A stretch of 64,000 bases of DNA from an uncultured Polaribacter sp. GTDB lineage: Bacteria; Bacteroidota; Bacteroidia; Flavobacteriales; Flavobacteriaceae. The stretch's first letter is position 1. The number at the start of each line of letters is the position of its first letter. Shown here in pieces: positions 33,688 to 46,439 of the stretch. The translations under genes and the position numbers were made by a program. The notes under the pieces were generated by a model. That model was not told the DNA's origin. It worked only from the letters and a program-made list of their open reading frames with translations, and did no database searches. The stretch is taken from NCBI GenBank assembly GCA_943788045.1, contig CALSOT010000004.1, positions 186,001 to 250,000 on the forward strand. The letters are read 5' to 3'.

Positions 33688-34147
33688 TTGTTTAAAACTT
33701 TACAAATAAATAACAACTTTCCTTCTCTTCTTGCGCATTTAGATAATCTGAAAGTATAACTCTCTTTAAAGCTTCCATAAATAAACTCCTAAAATATTAA
33801 ACATGCTCATTATACAGCTCAATTTTAATTCAAGCTCTTCGTATTCTTGAGTATTATTGATGAATGTAAACTTCAATACTTATTCGATAGGATAATAAAT
33901 TTAAGACTGGGATTACTGAATTTATAACGTCGAATGCTTTTACAGTAATAACCTCTATTAAATTTTCGTTTTTACTATCAATAATCAAAAGAAATAGTAC
34001 TCTGATATTACCAACATTAAAAAGAGAAGACTCTTTTACTTTTGAGAAATTAATTTTGAATAAAAATTTTGTTTAACAAATTTTACATTTTATTTAACAC
34101 AAAGTGTTTAATTTTTTTATATTATTATTAAACAAAATAATTAAAAA

Positions 34148-35110
34148 CATAAATTCATCAAAGTAATCACCAAAGTAATCGCATTATTTCTATTAGTTAG
34201 TATTTTTTCTTCATGCAGTAATAATGATGATGATACTATTATTAAAACGAATACAATTGTAGATGTAGCTGTTAATAATAATTTAAGTTCATTAGTGGCA
34301 GCCGTTACAAAAGCAGAACTAGCTACAACATTGAGCGGGCCAGGACCATTTACTGTTTTAGCACCTACTAATGAAGCATTCTCTTCATTTTTAGAAGAAA
34401 AAGGCTTTAATTCTTTAGATGAAGTACCAAAAGAATTATTAACACAAATTCTTTTAAATCATGTAATAGATGGTAGTTTAAAGTCCACAGACCTATCAAC
34501 CGGATACGCTAACACAAAAGCTACAAGCGATGCATCAGAATCACCAATGTCAATATACATCAATACAGATGGAGGTGTGACATTTAATGGAACATCTCAA
34601 GTTTCTATTCCAAATGTTTCTGCAGATAATGGAACAGTGCATGTTGTGGATAAGGTTGTTGATTTACCAACAATTGTAACTTTTGCGGCAGCTGACTCTA
34701 ATTTTTCAATATTGGTGGAAGCTTTAACAAGGGAGGCAAGTTATACTTATGTCGAAACCTTATCTACCCCAAATGATACAGAACCTGCTCCATTTACCGT
34801 TTTTGCTCCTGTAAATAGTGCCTTTGTTTCGTTACTAAACGAATTAGATTTAACTGCATTGAGCGAAGTACCTACTGCAACTTTAACATCAACATTAAAT
34901 ACACATGTAGTAGCTGGTGCAAACGTTTTAGCATCTAGTTTATCTGACAACATGTCTATCTCTACCTTAGGAGGAGGATTAACTGTTAATCTTTCAGGAG
35001 GGCAAGCTACATTAACCGACTCTGGATCTCGAGTTAGTAAAATTATAGCTACTGATGTACAAGCCAATAATGGGGTGATTCATGCAATTGATAAAGTTGT
35101 TTTAGAATAA
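34148..35110 (+). CDS. Fasciclin-domain lipoprotein; canonical start codon absent in frame before GTG 34295
   Basis: Two FAS1-like repeats (GPFTVLAPTNEAFSSFL, APFTVFAPVNSAFVSLL, ANNGVIHAIDKVVL). In-frame upstream codons from 34151 encode KFIKVITKVIALFLLVSIFSSCSNNDDD, a lipoprotein signal. Confidence 0.8.
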   Translation, partial: HKFIKVITKVIALFLLVSIFSSCSNNDDDTIIKTNTIVDVAVNNNLSSLVAAVTKAELATTLSGPGPFTVLAPTNEAFSSFLEEKGFNSLDEVPKELLTQILLNHVIDGSLKSTDLSTGYANTKATSDASESPMSIYINTDGGVTFNGTSQVSIPNVSADNGTVHVVDKVVDLPTIVTFAAADSNFSILVEALTREASYTYVETLSTPNDTEPAPFTVFAPVNSAFVSLLNELDLTALSEVPTATLTSTLNTHVVAGANVLASSLSDNMSISTLGGGLTVNLSGGQATLTDSGSRVSKIIATDVQANNGVIHAIDKVVLE

Positions 35111-35130
35111 TCAAAAAAATATCAAATAAA

Positions 35131-35157
35131 AAAAGCTGCAACATGCAGCTTTTTTTA
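35131..35157. terminator. Bidirectional intrinsic terminator
   Basis: AAAAGCTGCA-ACA-TGCAGCTTTTTTT. Confidence 0.75.
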
Positions 35158-35175
35158 TTCGATATTATCAAGTCA

Positions 35176-36096
35176 TTAATCTCTGATTAAAGGTAAAGTA
35201 GAACAGCGTAATAAACCTTCTTGCTTTGCAATTTCTGCATAGGGCACTTCTTCTACTGTAAAATCATTTTCTCTCAACCACGTATTTAATCTCGTAAAGT
35301 TTTTCTCTGAAATAATAACTTTTTCTGAAATCGAAAAAATATTACTATTCATTTGATACATTTCATCTTTCGTAATTTCAAAAATATTTTCTTTTCCAAA
35401 AAAATTCACCAACCATTCATATTCACTTTCAACCAAAAAACCATTTTTATGAAGAATAGCCTTGTCTATTCCTATAGGTTGAAAACAACAATCTAAATGC
35501 AATGCATTTTCTTTTGCATTTGTGTTGGACTTCCTCAATTCAAATGACTTCACTTTTTTATGAGGAAACAATTCTTGTAACGCATTTACTGAATGAATAT
35601 TTGTCCTTGCAGTTATATAATTTGAATAATCATTACCTGAATAAGTCCCTACGAATATATATTCATTCCAAGGCATAACATCTCCTCCTTCAATATGGCA
35701 CTTCTCAGGCAAAACTTCTATATTTTCTGGGTTTATATGAGAAATCATGTTTTGTATAGCCATATATTCTTTCTCTCTATCTGGCAGAATATTAGACCTT
35801 ATAAGGATATTGTCAATTACAAAAGCAATATCTCTAGAAAAAATTTGATTATAGCTATTAATTACATCTGGTCTAAAAACCTGGACATTATATTTTTTTA
35901 GTACCTCGGCTACCGCTTCCATCTCTAACATCATGTCATCCTCTTTTGGATACGTACCTGACAAAACATGCTCGATACTCTTTGGGTCATAACAATCTTC
36001 AACGTTAGGAACGCCTCCATTACTTTTCGCTGTTCCTAAAATTACAGCTCTTAATCTTGAAGTTTCATTTTTAATATTAAGTTCTAACATAAACAA
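35176..36096 (-). CDS. Arginine deiminase / amidinotransferase superfamily protein
   Basis: SRDIAFVIDN, CHIEGGDVMPWNEYIFVGTY, LHLDCCFQPIG, LLRCSTLPLIRD. Confidence 0.85.
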   Translation of the reverse strand: MFMLELNIKNETSRLRAVILGTAKSNGGVPNVEDCYDPKSIEHVLSGTYPKEDDMMLEMEAVAEVLKKYNVQVFRPDVINSYNQIFSRDIAFVIDNILIRSNILPDREKEYMAIQNMISHINPENIEVLPEKCHIEGGDVMPWNEYIFVGTYSGNDYSNYITARTNIHSVNALQELFPHKKVKSFELRKSNTNAKENALHLDCCFQPIGIDKAILHKNGFLVESEYEWLVNFFGKENIFEITKDEMYQMNSNIFSISEKVIISEKNFTRLNTWLRENDFTVEEVPYAEIAKQEGLLRCSTLPLIRD

Positions 36097-36107
36097 ACGT
36101 ATAAAAA

Positions 36108-36130
36108 AAGCTTCATAATTTATGAAGCTT
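36108..36130 (-). terminator. Intrinsic terminator of gltA
   Basis: AAGCTTCATAA/TTATGAAGCTT palindrome with T-run on minus strand. Confidence 0.7.
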
Positions 36131-36160
36131 TAAATTTAATGTAAAAATAATATTATTTTT

Positions 36161-37447
36161 TTATCTATTCTCTAATTCTGTAAAAGATCTTAAATTTTCT
36201 CCTGTATAAATTTGACGAGGACGACCTATAGGTTCATTTTTAAGACGCATCTCTTTCCATTGAGCAATCCATCCCGGTAAACGACCTAAAGCAAACATTA
36301 CTGTAAACATTTCTACAGGAATTCCCATAGCTCTGTAAATAATCCCTGAATAAAAATCTACATTTGGATATAGCTTTCTATCTACAAAATAAGGATCATT
36401 TAATGCTTCCTTCTCTAATCCTCGAGCAATTTCTAAAATTGGATCATGTATACCCAAGTCATTTAAAACTTCATCTGCCGCTGCCTTAATAATTTTTGCT
36501 CTTGGATCAAAGTTCTTATAAACTCTATGACCAAATCCCATCAATCGAAATGGATCATTTTTATCTTTCGCTTTCGCCATGTATTTCTTTGTATCACCAC
36601 CATCAGCTTTAATTGCTTCTAACATCTCTAAAACTGCTTGATTTGCTCCACCATGCAATGGCCCCCAAAGTGCGGATATTCCTGCAGAAAGAGATGCAAA
36701 TAAACCTGCATGAGAAGAACCAACTATTCTTACCGTAGAAGTAGAACAATTTTGTTCGTGATCTGCATGCAAAATTAATAATTTATCTAACGCACGTTTG
36801 ATAATAGGATTCATTTGAAAATCTTCATTAGGCTGCTTAAACATTAAATACATAAGGTTTTCAACATAACTTAACGATTTGCTTCCATAATTTAAGTGCA
36901 ATCCAATTTTCTTACGCATCGTCCAACCAACTAAAATTGGAAATTTACCCAAAATACGAACAACAGCGTTATACATATCTTCGTCAGAACTAATGTTTAC
37001 AAAAGCAGGGTTAAAAGCTGTTAAGGCACTGGTTAAAGAAGACAAAACTCCCATTGGATGGGCAGTCTTTGGAAAAGCTTCCAAAATTTTTCTCACATCA
37101 TCATCTACTAAAGAATTTTCCTTTATATCTTTTTTAAACTTAGCTAGTTGTTCATTATTCGGCAAGTCTCCAAATATAAGAGCATAAGATACTTCTAAAA
37201 AATCTGCTTTGTTAGCTAATTCTTCAATTGAATAACCTCTGTAACGTAAAATTCCTTTCTCTCCATCTAAAAAAGTAATAGCACTCTCACATGAACCTGT
37301 ATTTTTATATCCAGGGTCAATAGTTATTACTCCATTTGTTGCTCCTCTTAATGTTTGAATATTAATCGCAACTTCATTTTCTGTTCCTTTTATTAGTGGA
37401 AATTCATAAGAATTATCTCCTATAATTAGTTTAGCCGTATCTGACAT
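36161..37447 (-). CDS. gltA: Citrate synthase
   Basis: ITFLDGEKGILRYRGYSIEEL, GPLHGGANQAVLEML, MGFGHRVYKNFDPRA. Confidence 0.97.
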   Translation of the reverse strand: MSDTAKLIIGDNSYEFPLIKGTENEVAINIQTLRGATNGVITIDPGYKNTGSCESAITFLDGEKGILRYRGYSIEELANKADFLEVSYALIFGDLPNNEQLAKFKKDIKENSLVDDDVRKILEAFPKTAHPMGVLSSLTSALTAFNPAFVNISSDEDMYNAVVRILGKFPILVGWTMRKKIGLHLNYGSKSLSYVENLMYLMFKQPNEDFQMNPIIKRALDKLLILHADHEQNCSTSTVRIVGSSHAGLFASLSAGISALWGPLHGGANQAVLEMLEAIKADGGDTKKYMAKAKDKNDPFRLMGFGHRVYKNFDPRAKIIKAAADEVLNDLGIHDPILEIARGLEKEALNDPYFVDRKLYPNVDFYSGIIYRAMGIPVEMFTVMFALGRLPGWIAQWKEMRLKNEPIGRPRQIYTGENLRSFTELENR

Positions 37448-37575
37448 TTAATGATGATTTTTCGTATTGTTAAGTGCCACGAAGATAGTTTATTTCATAG
37501 AGTTCTGAAAGCATGTTATAGCAGATTTTACATATATTAAGATAACATTAACCTATACATAAATTCCATAAAAAA

Positions 37576-37599
37576 AACCTCGAAATTTCTCACGAGGTT
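37576..37599 (-). terminator. Intrinsic terminator of eno
   Basis: AACCTCG...CGAGGTT hairpin plus T-run on minus strand. Confidence 0.7.
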
Positions 37600-37623
37600 T
37601 TTATTTTAAAGTACAAAATTTTC

Positions 37624-38928
<1,305 letters not shown>

Positions 38929-39040
38929 TTAAATTTAAATCTCATAATTTAAGATGCTAAATTACAAAATGTATAAAGCTTTTACTTATTTGTGAGAAAT
39001 TAATTACGAAAACGTTTGCTAAGAATTTAATTAAAAAAAA

Positions 39041-39061
39041 CCCACTCAAAAAATGAGTGGG
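39041..39061 (-). terminator. Intrinsic terminator of carA
   Basis: CCCACTC-AAAAAAT-GAGTGGG with eight T on minus strand. Confidence 0.75.
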
Positions 39062-39191
39062 AAAATTGCTATGAAAAAGAATGTGATTTTTACATCACAC
39101 TTCTAAAGTAATTATAAAATGATTGTAAATATTTGAAAATAGATGAACACCAAAAAACATTCGATTAACCAACATTAAATTACGATATAAC

Positions 39192-40298
39192 TTACTTCTT
39201 TCCTTTTATATTTTCTATAAATTGATCAAACAAATAATCAGAATCATGCGGTCCAGGACTAGCTTCAGGATGATATTGTACCGAAAAAGTATTCTTATTC
39301 CTTAGACGAATTCCTGCCACGGTATTATCATTTAAATGTACATGCGTGATTTCTACATTTTCATTAGCCTCTGTTTCTTGTCTATTTATTGCAAAACCAT
39401 GATTTTGAGAGGTAATTTCACCTTTACCCGACAATAGGTTTTTAACAGGGTGGTTGATACCTCTATGACCATTATGCATTTTATAGGTAGAAATTCCGTT
39501 TGCCAGCGCAATAACCTGATGTCCTAAACAAATACCAAATAAAGGTAGGTCTCTTTTTATAATTTCTTTAGCTACTTCTTGTGCATCTAATAATGGCTCT
39601 GGATCTCCAGGTCCATTAGAAATAAAATATCCATCAGGGGTAAAAGAGGCTAGGTCTTCAAAAGATGAATTATAAGGAAAAACTTTAATGCAAGCTCCTC
39701 TTTTCACTAAGTTTCTTAAAATATTCTTTTTTATACCGATGTCTAGTGCAGATATTTTGATTTCGGAATTTTCATCTCCAACTATATAAGGCTCTTTAGT
39801 TGAAACTTTAGAAGCCAATTCTAAACCTTCCATACTTGGTACTTTTATTAATTGTTTCTTTAAATCATCTATATTATCAACTTCAGTAGAAATAATAGCG
39901 TTCATAGCTCCATTGTCTCGAATATAAGAGACTAGCGCTCTTGTGTCAACATCAGAAATAGCAACCATATTATGCTTTATAAACCATTCTTTTAAATTAC
40001 CATCAGAATCTACTCTCGAATGGGTAAAGCTAAAATTCCTACAGATTAAACCTGATATTTTAATTCCATCAGATTCGACTTCACTATTATTAACTCCATA
40101 ATTACCAATATGTGCATTTGTTGTCACCATTAACTGACCAAAATAAGATGGATCAGTAAATATTTCTTGATAACCTGTCATACCTGTATTAAAACAGATC
40201 TCTCCTGTAGAAGTACCTTCTATTCCAACAGATTTTCCGTAAAAAATTGTTCCATCTGCCAGTAAAACTAATGCCTTTTTGCGTGTTTGATATTTCAT
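39192..40298 (-). CDS. carA: Carbamoyl-phosphate synthase small subunit
   Basis: CFNTGMTGYQEIFTDPSYFGQ, LPLFGICLGHQVIALANG, VQYHPEASPGPHDS. Confidence 0.97.
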   Translation of the reverse strand: MKYQTRKKALVLLADGTIFYGKSVGIEGTSTGEICFNTGMTGYQEIFTDPSYFGQLMVTTNAHIGNYGVNNSEVESDGIKISGLICRNFSFTHSRVDSDGNLKEWFIKHNMVAISDVDTRALVSYIRDNGAMNAIISTEVDNIDDLKKQLIKVPSMEGLELASKVSTKEPYIVGDENSEIKISALDIGIKKNILRNLVKRGACIKVFPYNSSFEDLASFTPDGYFISNGPGDPEPLLDAQEVAKEIIKRDLPLFGICLGHQVIALANGISTYKMHNGHRGINHPVKNLLSGKGEITSQNHGFAINRQETEANENVEITHVHLNDNTVAGIRLRNKNTFSVQYHPEASPGPHDSDYLFDQFIENIKGKK

Positions 40299-40383
40299 TA
40301 ATAGTATTGTTGTGTTGTAATTTAATTTCTTACTCTAAACTTTAATAAGAGTAAAATTATATGTTAACCAATTATTTGTTATG

Positions 40384-41067
40384 CTATTTTTGATTGTAAA
40401 TTTTAAATAGCTTAACGATATCCGAATCTTTCTTCAAATTAATCTTTTGCTCAGAAATAATTTCTTTGATTCCTTTAGAATCATCACCAAAAAGATTCGA
40501 AAAAGGTTTCTTTTTTAATTTAATCTCTTTTATACCTGATGTGGAGCTAAAAAAGTATTTCGATTTTAAAACATATTCATCGCTTTTATAAGTATTCGTA
40601 AAAGGATCCTTTGATCCCTTTTTTAAAACCTTAAAACTTTGTTTTAAAACTTCCTTTCCTTTACCAAAAGCAATTACCTCATAATAATCATAATCGAAAT
40701 CTTTTGAATATCGTTTAAACATTTTATTGTTTACCATTACTTGCTTAATAGACTCTCTACTAAACACAAAAACTGAATCTGTTGCCGCCTTCGTGGCAAA
40801 CATCTTTTGATTAGTATCAAAATTGATATTTTTTAATTTATATTTCTCACCCGTACCTGTAATAATTGATGCTACATTATTCCAACCTACAAATAAATAC
40901 ACATCGCCTTTAATCTCCGGACGTATTGAAGGCTTTATCCACAATCCAGAATTTCTAACTGATAATTCTCCAGTAACATCTAAACGTGCATTAAGATCAG
41001 TAGATGACTCTTGAGCACATATAAGCGATGTGATAAGCATAAAACATATTAAAAAATAATTTTTCAT
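40384..41067 (-). CDS. Secreted hypothetical protein (conserved-looking, function unknown)
   Basis: Signal peptide MKNYFLICFMLITSLICAQ; no recognised domain. Confidence 0.75.
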   Translation of the reverse strand: MKNYFLICFMLITSLICAQESSTDLNARLDVTGELSVRNSGLWIKPSIRPEIKGDVYLFVGWNNVASIITGTGEKYKLKNINFDTNQKMFATKAATDSVFVFSRESIKQVMVNNKMFKRYSKDFDYDYYEVIAFGKGKEVLKQSFKVLKKGSKDPFTNTYKSDEYVLKSKYFFSSTSGIKEIKLKKKPFSNLFGDDSKGIKEIISEQKINLKKDSDIVKLFKIYNQK

Positions 41068-41099
41068 TGCGTAATAAACTTTTTGACTAAATTACAAAA

Positions 41100-41128
41100 A
41101 AGGGATAAACGTAAACGCTTATCCCTTT
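41100..41128 (-). terminator. Intrinsic terminator of the ribosomal protein superoperon
   Basis: AAGGGATAA-loop-TTATCCCTT then T-run on minus strand after rplQ. Confidence 0.8.
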
Positions 41129-41154
41129 AATATAATTTAAAAAATTTTCATTCT

Positions 41155-41628
41155 TTATTCTTCAGATTTTTCCTCTGTTGCCTTTACTTCTACTTGAGCA
41201 GAATCAGTTTTTTTACTTTTTCCTCTACGAGTAGTTTTCTTTGCTTTTTTACCATTAGGATTATAGATTTCGTTGTAATCAACTAATTCTACCATTGCCA
41301 TAGGAGCATTATCTCCTTGACGATTTCCTAATTTAATAATACGAAGGTAACCTCCTGGTCTATCTCCCACTTTTACAGAAATTTCTTTAAATAATTCTGT
41401 AACAGCATATTTATCACGTAAATAAGAAAAAACAATACGTCTGTTGTGAGTTGTGTCACTTTTAGACTTTGTAATTAATGGCTCAACAAAAACTCTTAAG
41501 GCCTTTGCTTTTGCCACTGTTGTGTTAATACGCTTATGTTCGATTAATGAACATGACATATTAGCTAACATCGCTTTTCTATGCGAAGTTGTTCTTCCTA
41601 AATGATTGTGTTTTTTTCCGTGTCTCAT
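41155..41628 (-). CDS. rplQ: 50S ribosomal protein L17
   Basis: [24 protein letters not shown]. Confidence 0.98.
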   Translation of the reverse strand: MRHGKKHNHLGRTTSHRKAMLANMSCSLIEHKRINTTVAKAKALRVFVEPLITKSKSDTTHNRRIVFSYLRDKYAVTELFKEISVKVGDRPGGYLRIIKLGNRQGDNAPMAMVELVDYNEIYNPNGKKAKKTTRRGKSKKTDSAQVEVKATEEKSEE

Positions 41629-41688
41629 GACCTTTGTTTTGTAATTTCATCTTGCATCTACTCTTTATGAGGAGCAAAATATGAAAAA

Positions 41689-42681
41689 TTAATCTTTATC
41701 TAATTTGTATTTTGTTAAATCCATTCCAAAACTTAAACCCTTAACAATTACTAATTCTTCTAGCTCTGTTAATGACTTTTTACCAAAGTTTCTAAATTTC
41801 ATTAAATCACTCTTATTAAAAGAAACTAAATCACCTAAAGTATCTACTTCTGCCGCCTTTAAACAATTTAAAGCTCTAACAGATAAATCCATATCGATTA
41901 ACCTAGTTTTTAATAACTGACGCATGTGCAATGATTCTTCATCATAAGTTTCAGTCTGTGCAATTTCATCTGCCTCTAAGGTGATACGCTCATCTGAGAA
42001 TAACATAAAGTGGTGGATTAAAATTTTAGCAGCTTCTGTTAATGCATCTTTAGGATTGATTGATCCATCAGTATCGATATCGAAAACTAATTTCTCATAA
42101 TCCGTTTTTTGTTCTACACGAAAATTTTCGATTGAATATTTCACATTCTTAATTGGTGTGTAGATAGAATCTGTAAAGATTGTTCCTATTGGAGCGGAAG
42201 ATTTTTTATTTTCTTCAGCAGGAACAAATCCTCTACCTTTTTCTATGGTAATTTCGGCATTTAATTTTACAGCTTTATCCATATTACAGATAACTAACTC
42301 TGGATTCAAAACTTGAAAACCAGAAATAAATTTCTGTAAGTCTCCGGCAGTGAACTGCTCTTGACCAGAAATTGATACCGAAACAGTTTCCCTATCAGTT
42401 TCCTCTATTTGTTTCTTAAAACGAACTTGCTTTAAATTTAGGATAATTTCTGTTACATCTTCTACTACTCCGGGAACCGTAGAAAATTCATGCTCAACCC
42501 CGTCAACTCTTAATGATGTAATTGCAAAACCCTCTAAAGAAGATAAAAGCACTCTTCTTAAGGCGTTACCCACAGTTAAACCAAATCCTGGTTCTAGTGG
42601 TCTAAACTCAAATCTACCTGAAAAATCTGTAGACTTAATCATTATTACTTTATCGGGCTTCTGAAAATTTAAAATTGCCAT
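41689..42681 (-). CDS. rpoA: RNA polymerase subunit alpha
   Basis: [30 protein letters not shown]; alpha-CTD helix-hairpin-helix. Confidence 0.98.
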   Translation of the reverse strand: MAILNFQKPDKVIMIKSTDFSGRFEFRPLEPGFGLTVGNALRRVLLSSLEGFAITSLRVDGVEHEFSTVPGVVEDVTEIILNLKQVRFKKQIEETDRETVSVSISGQEQFTAGDLQKFISGFQVLNPELVICNMDKAVKLNAEITIEKGRGFVPAEENKKSSAPIGTIFTDSIYTPIKNVKYSIENFRVEQKTDYEKLVFDIDTDGSINPKDALTEAAKILIHHFMLFSDERITLEADEIAQTETYDEESLHMRQLLKTRLIDMDLSVRALNCLKAAEVDTLGDLVSFNKSDLMKFRNFGKKSLTELEELVIVKGLSFGMDLTKYKLDKD

Positions 42682-42775
42682 ATTTCTTCTTTTTAATTGT
42701 TATTCAGTTGCGCGGTCTAAATGTATGAAGAAATACAAATAGACCCTTTGGCTGAATCTCAATATGATTAATTTA

Positions 42776-43381
42776 TTATTTAGAATATAATTCTACGATT
42801 AATTGCTCTTTGATGTTTTCTGGAATTTGTAACCTTGCTGGTACTTTTACAAAAGTTCCAGTTTTAGTATCGTTATTCCAAGTTAACCATTCAAAAACAT
42901 TGTTGTTAGATGCCAATGCACTTTCGATGGCAACTAGAGACTTAGACTTTTCTCTTACAGCTACAACGTCACCTTCTTTTAGATTGTAAGAAGGAATATT
43001 AACGATTTCACCGTTAACCGTAATATGTCTGTGAGAAACTAATTGACGTGCACCACTTCTTGAATTAGAAACTCCCATTCTATAAACAACATTGTCTAAA
43101 CGAGACTCACATAATTGTAACAAGATTTCACCTGTAATTCCTGAAGCAGATTGAGCTTTTTTGAACAAATTACTAAACTGACGCTCTAAAATACCGTATG
43201 TATATTTAGCTTTTTGCTTCTCCATTAACTGAGTCGCATATTCAGATTTCTTACCTCTTCTTCTTGCATTTCCATGCTGTCCTGGAGGAAAGTTTCTTTT
43301 TTCGAAGTTTTTATCTTCTCCAAAGATTGCCTCGCCAAATTTACGAGCAATTTTAGTTTTTGGTCCTGTATATCTTGCCAT
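42776..43381 (-). CDS. rpsD: 30S ribosomal protein S4
   Basis: [18 protein letters not shown]4 domain [14 protein letters not shown]. Confidence 0.98.
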   Translation of the reverse strand: MARYTGPKTKIARKFGEAIFGEDKNFEKRNFPPGQHGNARRRGKKSEYATQLMEKQKAKYTYGILERQFSNLFKKAQSASGITGEILLQLCESRLDNVVYRMGVSNSRSGARQLVSHRHITVNGEIVNIPSYNLKEGDVVAVREKSKSLVAIESALASNNNVFEWLTWNNDTKTGTFVKVPARLQIPENIKEQLIVELYSK

Positions 43382-43464
43382 TTCTTTTTTGTATTATAGA
43401 TAGGGATTATGAATTAAGGCTTTATCCTTCGATAATCTTGATCCTATCAAGTTAAAATATTTAA

Positions 43465-43848
43465 TTATACTCTTCTTCTCTTTGGTGGACGACATCCATT
43501 GTGAGGCATTGGTGTAACATCAATAATTTCTGAAACTTCGATACCTGCGTTGTGGATTGATCTAATAGCAGACTCTCTACCATTACCGGGTCCTTTTACA
43601 TAAACTTTCACTTTACGTAAACCAGCCTCTTTTGCAACATTTGCACAATCTTCTGCCGCTAGTTGAGCTGCATATGGAGTATTCTTTTTAGAACCTCTAA
43701 AACCCATTTTACCTGCAGATGACCACGAAATAACGTCACCTTTTTTATTTGTTAAAGAAATAATAATGTTATTAAAAGATGCAGTTATGTGTGCCTCTCC
43801 AATAGCTTCAACTATTACTTTACGTTTTTTTGAACTTGCTTTTGCCAT
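43465..43848 (-). CDS. rpsK: 30S ribosomal protein S11
   Basis: [39 protein letters not shown]. Confidence 0.98.
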   Translation of the reverse strand: MAKASSKKRKVIVEAIGEAHITASFNNIIISLTNKKGDVISWSSAGKMGFRGSKKNTPYAAQLAAEDCANVAKEAGLRKVKVYVKGPGNGRESAIRSIHNAGIEVSEIIDVTPMPHNGCRPPKRRRV

Positions 43849-43925
43849 AATTTTTCAGTTTTAGTAATTTAGTTTTCTAATTTCATAGTTAAAACTATTA
43901 TTAGATCTTTATTACTTTATCTAAC

Positions 43926-44291
43926 TTATTTTTTCTTGTTAGCTACAGTTTTTCTCTTACCTTTTCTTGTACGAGAGTTATTCTTAGTTCTTTGTCCTCT
44001 TAATGGAAGACCAAGTCTATGACGAATTCCTCTTTGACAACCGATATCCATCAAACGCTTGATGTTTAACTGTACTTCAGAACGAAGTTCACCCTCAATT
44101 GTGAAAGATCCAACTTGTTCTCTAATTGCTGCGATTTGATCATCCGTCCAATCTTGAACTTTGATGCTCTCATCTACTTTTGCTTTTGCTAGAACACTAA
44201 CTGCTCTGCTGCTTCCTATACCAAAGATGTAAGTTAAAGCAATAACTCCTCTTTTATTCTTTGGAATATCAATACCTGCTATTCTTGCCAT
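43926..44291 (-). CDS. rpsM: 30S ribosomal protein S13
   Basis: [40 protein letters not shown]. Confidence 0.98.
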   Translation of the reverse strand: MARIAGIDIPKNKRGVIALTYIFGIGSSRAVSVLAKAKVDESIKVQDWTDDQIAAIREQVGSFTIEGELRSEVQLNIKRLMDIGCQRGIRHRLGLPLRGQRTKNNSRTRKGKRKTVANKKK

Positions 44292-44407
44292 TACCCTTGT
44301 CTTTGTTTAAATCTAGGATTTTGTTTATTAATCACGTATAATCTACCTTTCCTGCGCACTATTTTGCAGTCGGCACTTCTCTTTTTAACTGATGCTCTAA
44401 CTTTCAT
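44291..44407 (-). CDS. rpmJ: 50S ribosomal protein L36
   Basis: [38 protein letters not shown] (38 aa, below ORF-track cut-off); stop overlaps rpsM start. Confidence 0.96.
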   Translation of the reverse strand: MKVRASVKKRSADCKIVRRKGRLYVINKQNPRFKQRQG

Positions 44408-44422
44408 CTGTTCTAATTGTTT

Positions 44423-44638
44423 TTAGTATCTGTAAGTAATTCTTGCTTTTGATAAATCGTATGGGCTCATTTCTAACTTCACCTTATCACCAGGTAACAA
44501 TTTGATATAATGCATACGCATTTTACCAGAAATATGAGCCGTAACAATATGCCCGTTTTCTAATTCTACACGAAACATAGCATTTGATAATGCCTCTGTA
44601 ATAGTCCCGTCTTGTTGAATTGCTGATTGTTTAGCCAT
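44423..44638 (-). CDS. infA: Translation initiation factor IF-1
   Basis: [48 protein letters not shown]. Confidence 0.98.
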   Translation of the reverse strand: MAKQSAIQQDGTITEALSNAMFRVELENGHIVTAHISGKMRMHYIKLLPGDKVKLEMSPYDLSKARITYRY

Positions 44639-44639
44639 A

Positions 44640-45965
44640 TTATTTATTCGATTTTCTGTTGCTATTCCCTGCCTTCATTAACCCATCATAATGACGGTTT
44701 AACAAATAAGAGTTAATCTGTTGCAACGTGTCAATTGCAACTCCAACCATAATTATTAATGATGTACCTCCGTAAAACATCGCCCAACTCTGTTGTACTC
44801 CAAACTGAACTACAATTGCTGGTAAGATAGATAATGCAGCCAAGAACAACGATCCTGGGAAAGTAATTCTAGATAAAACAGAATCTAATCTATCTGCCGT
44901 GTCTTTACCTGGTCTAATACCAGGAATAAAACCACCACTTCTCTTTAAATCCTCTGCCATTTTATTCGTTGGAATAGTAATCGCAGTATAGAAGTAACTG
45001 AAGATGATAATTAATAGTGCAAATATCACATTATATCCAAGACCATTCATATCTTGTAAGCTTGCCATAAAAGGAAACCTTTGAGCCAATGCAACTGGTA
45101 AAAACATAATTGCTTGTGCAAATATGATTGGCATAACTCCTGCTGCATTTAATTTAAGAGGAATATAATCTCTAGACCCTGCAACATTCTGTGTATTTCC
45201 TGCAACTGTTCTTCTGGCATATTGTACTGCAATTTTTCGAACAGCAGTAACTAATAGCACAGATAATAAAATTACTATAAACCAAACAATGATTTCGATT
45301 AAAACCATCATAATACCACCAGCTCCCGCATTAGTTGTTTTAGCAACAAACTCTTGTAAAAATGCTGCTGGGAAATTAGCAATAATACCTACTGTAATTA
45401 ATAATGAAATTCCATTACCAACTCCCTTGTCTGTTATACGCTCACCTAACCACATAGCAAAAATTGTACCTGCAGTTAATATAATGATTGATGACAACCA
45501 AAAAGTAGGTCCAGTTACCAAAAATGCCTCTGGTCCTAATCCAAACTGAGTTTTAATAGCGGTAATATACGTTGGCGCTTGTACCAATGTAATACCAATT
45601 GTCAACCATCTAGTTATTTGTGTAATTTTTTTCCGTCCACTTTCACCATCTTTTTGAAGTTTCTGTAAGTATGGAACCGCAATTCCCATCAACTGAACTA
45701 CAATAGATGCTGAAATATAAGGCATAATGCCAAGAGCCATAACTGACGCCCTAGCAAATGCTCCTCCTGTAAATGCATTCAATAATCCTAAAAGACCACC
45801 CTCAGCACTATTTTTTAAAGCTGACAACTGTAATGGATCTATCCCTGGTAACGGAACAGAAGCCATAAAACGATATACAGCTATTAAACCTATAGTTAGA
45901 AGAATTTTATTCTTTAATTCTTCAATGCTAAAAATTTCTTTTAATCTATTAATAAAATTCATCAT
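44640..45965 (-). CDS. secY: Preprotein translocase subunit SecY
   Basis: 10-TM protein; [32 protein letters not shown] motifs. Confidence 0.98.
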   Translation of the reverse strand: MMNFINRLKEIFSIEELKNKILLTIGLIAVYRFMASVPLPGIDPLQLSALKNSAEGGLLGLLNAFTGGAFARASVMALGIMPYISASIVVQLMGIAVPYLQKLQKDGESGRKKITQITRWLTIGITLVQAPTYITAIKTQFGLGPEAFLVTGPTFWLSSIIILTAGTIFAMWLGERITDKGVGNGISLLITVGIIANFPAAFLQEFVAKTTNAGAGGIMMVLIEIIVWFIVILLSVLLVTAVRKIAVQYARRTVAGNTQNVAGSRDYIPLKLNAAGVMPIIFAQAIMFLPVALAQRFPFMASLQDMNGLGYNVIFALLIIIFSYFYTAITIPTNKMAEDLKRSGGFIPGIRPGKDTADRLDSVLSRITFPGSLFLAALSILPAIVVQFGVQQSWAMFYGGTSLIIMVGVAIDTLQQINSYLLNRHYDGLMKAGNSNRKSNK

Positions 45966-45975
45966 TTACGGAATA

Positions 45976-46425
45976 TTATAAAGTAACAGCTTCTCCTCCA
46001 GCAGCTTCTATGGCCGCCTTTGCTGTTGCTGTAAATTTATGTACAGTTATGTTCAACTTAGATTTTAATTCTCCACCACCTAGTATTTTTACTAAGTCGT
46101 TTTTACCTGCTAATCTATTAGCAATTAAAATATCTAAACTAACTGTATCTGTTATCTTACCACTATCAACTAAAGACTGTAATTTATCTAGATTGATACC
46201 TTGGTATTCCTTACGGTTGATATTTGTGAAACCAAATTTAGGTACACGTCTTTGAAGTGGCATTTGACCACCTTCGAAACCTACCTTTTTCGAATAACCC
46301 GAACGAGATTTCTGTCCATTGTGACCTCTTGTAGCAGTACCACCTTTTCCAGAACCTTCACCTCTTGCAATTCTTTTTCCTTTTTTAATGGAACCCTCTG
46401 CTGGTGTTAAATTATGTAAACTCAT
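45976..46425 (-). CDS. rplO: 50S ribosomal protein L15
   Basis: LTPAEGSIKKGKRIARGEGSGKGGTATRGHNGQKSRSG. Confidence 0.98.
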   Translation of the reverse strand: MSLHNLTPAEGSIKKGKRIARGEGSGKGGTATRGHNGQKSRSGYSKKVGFEGGQMPLQRRVPKFGFTNINRKEYQGINLDKLQSLVDSGKITDTVSLDILIANRLAGKNDLVKILGGGELKSKLNITVHKFTATAKAAIEAAGGEAVTL

Positions 46426-46439
46426 TTTTTATAGATGTC

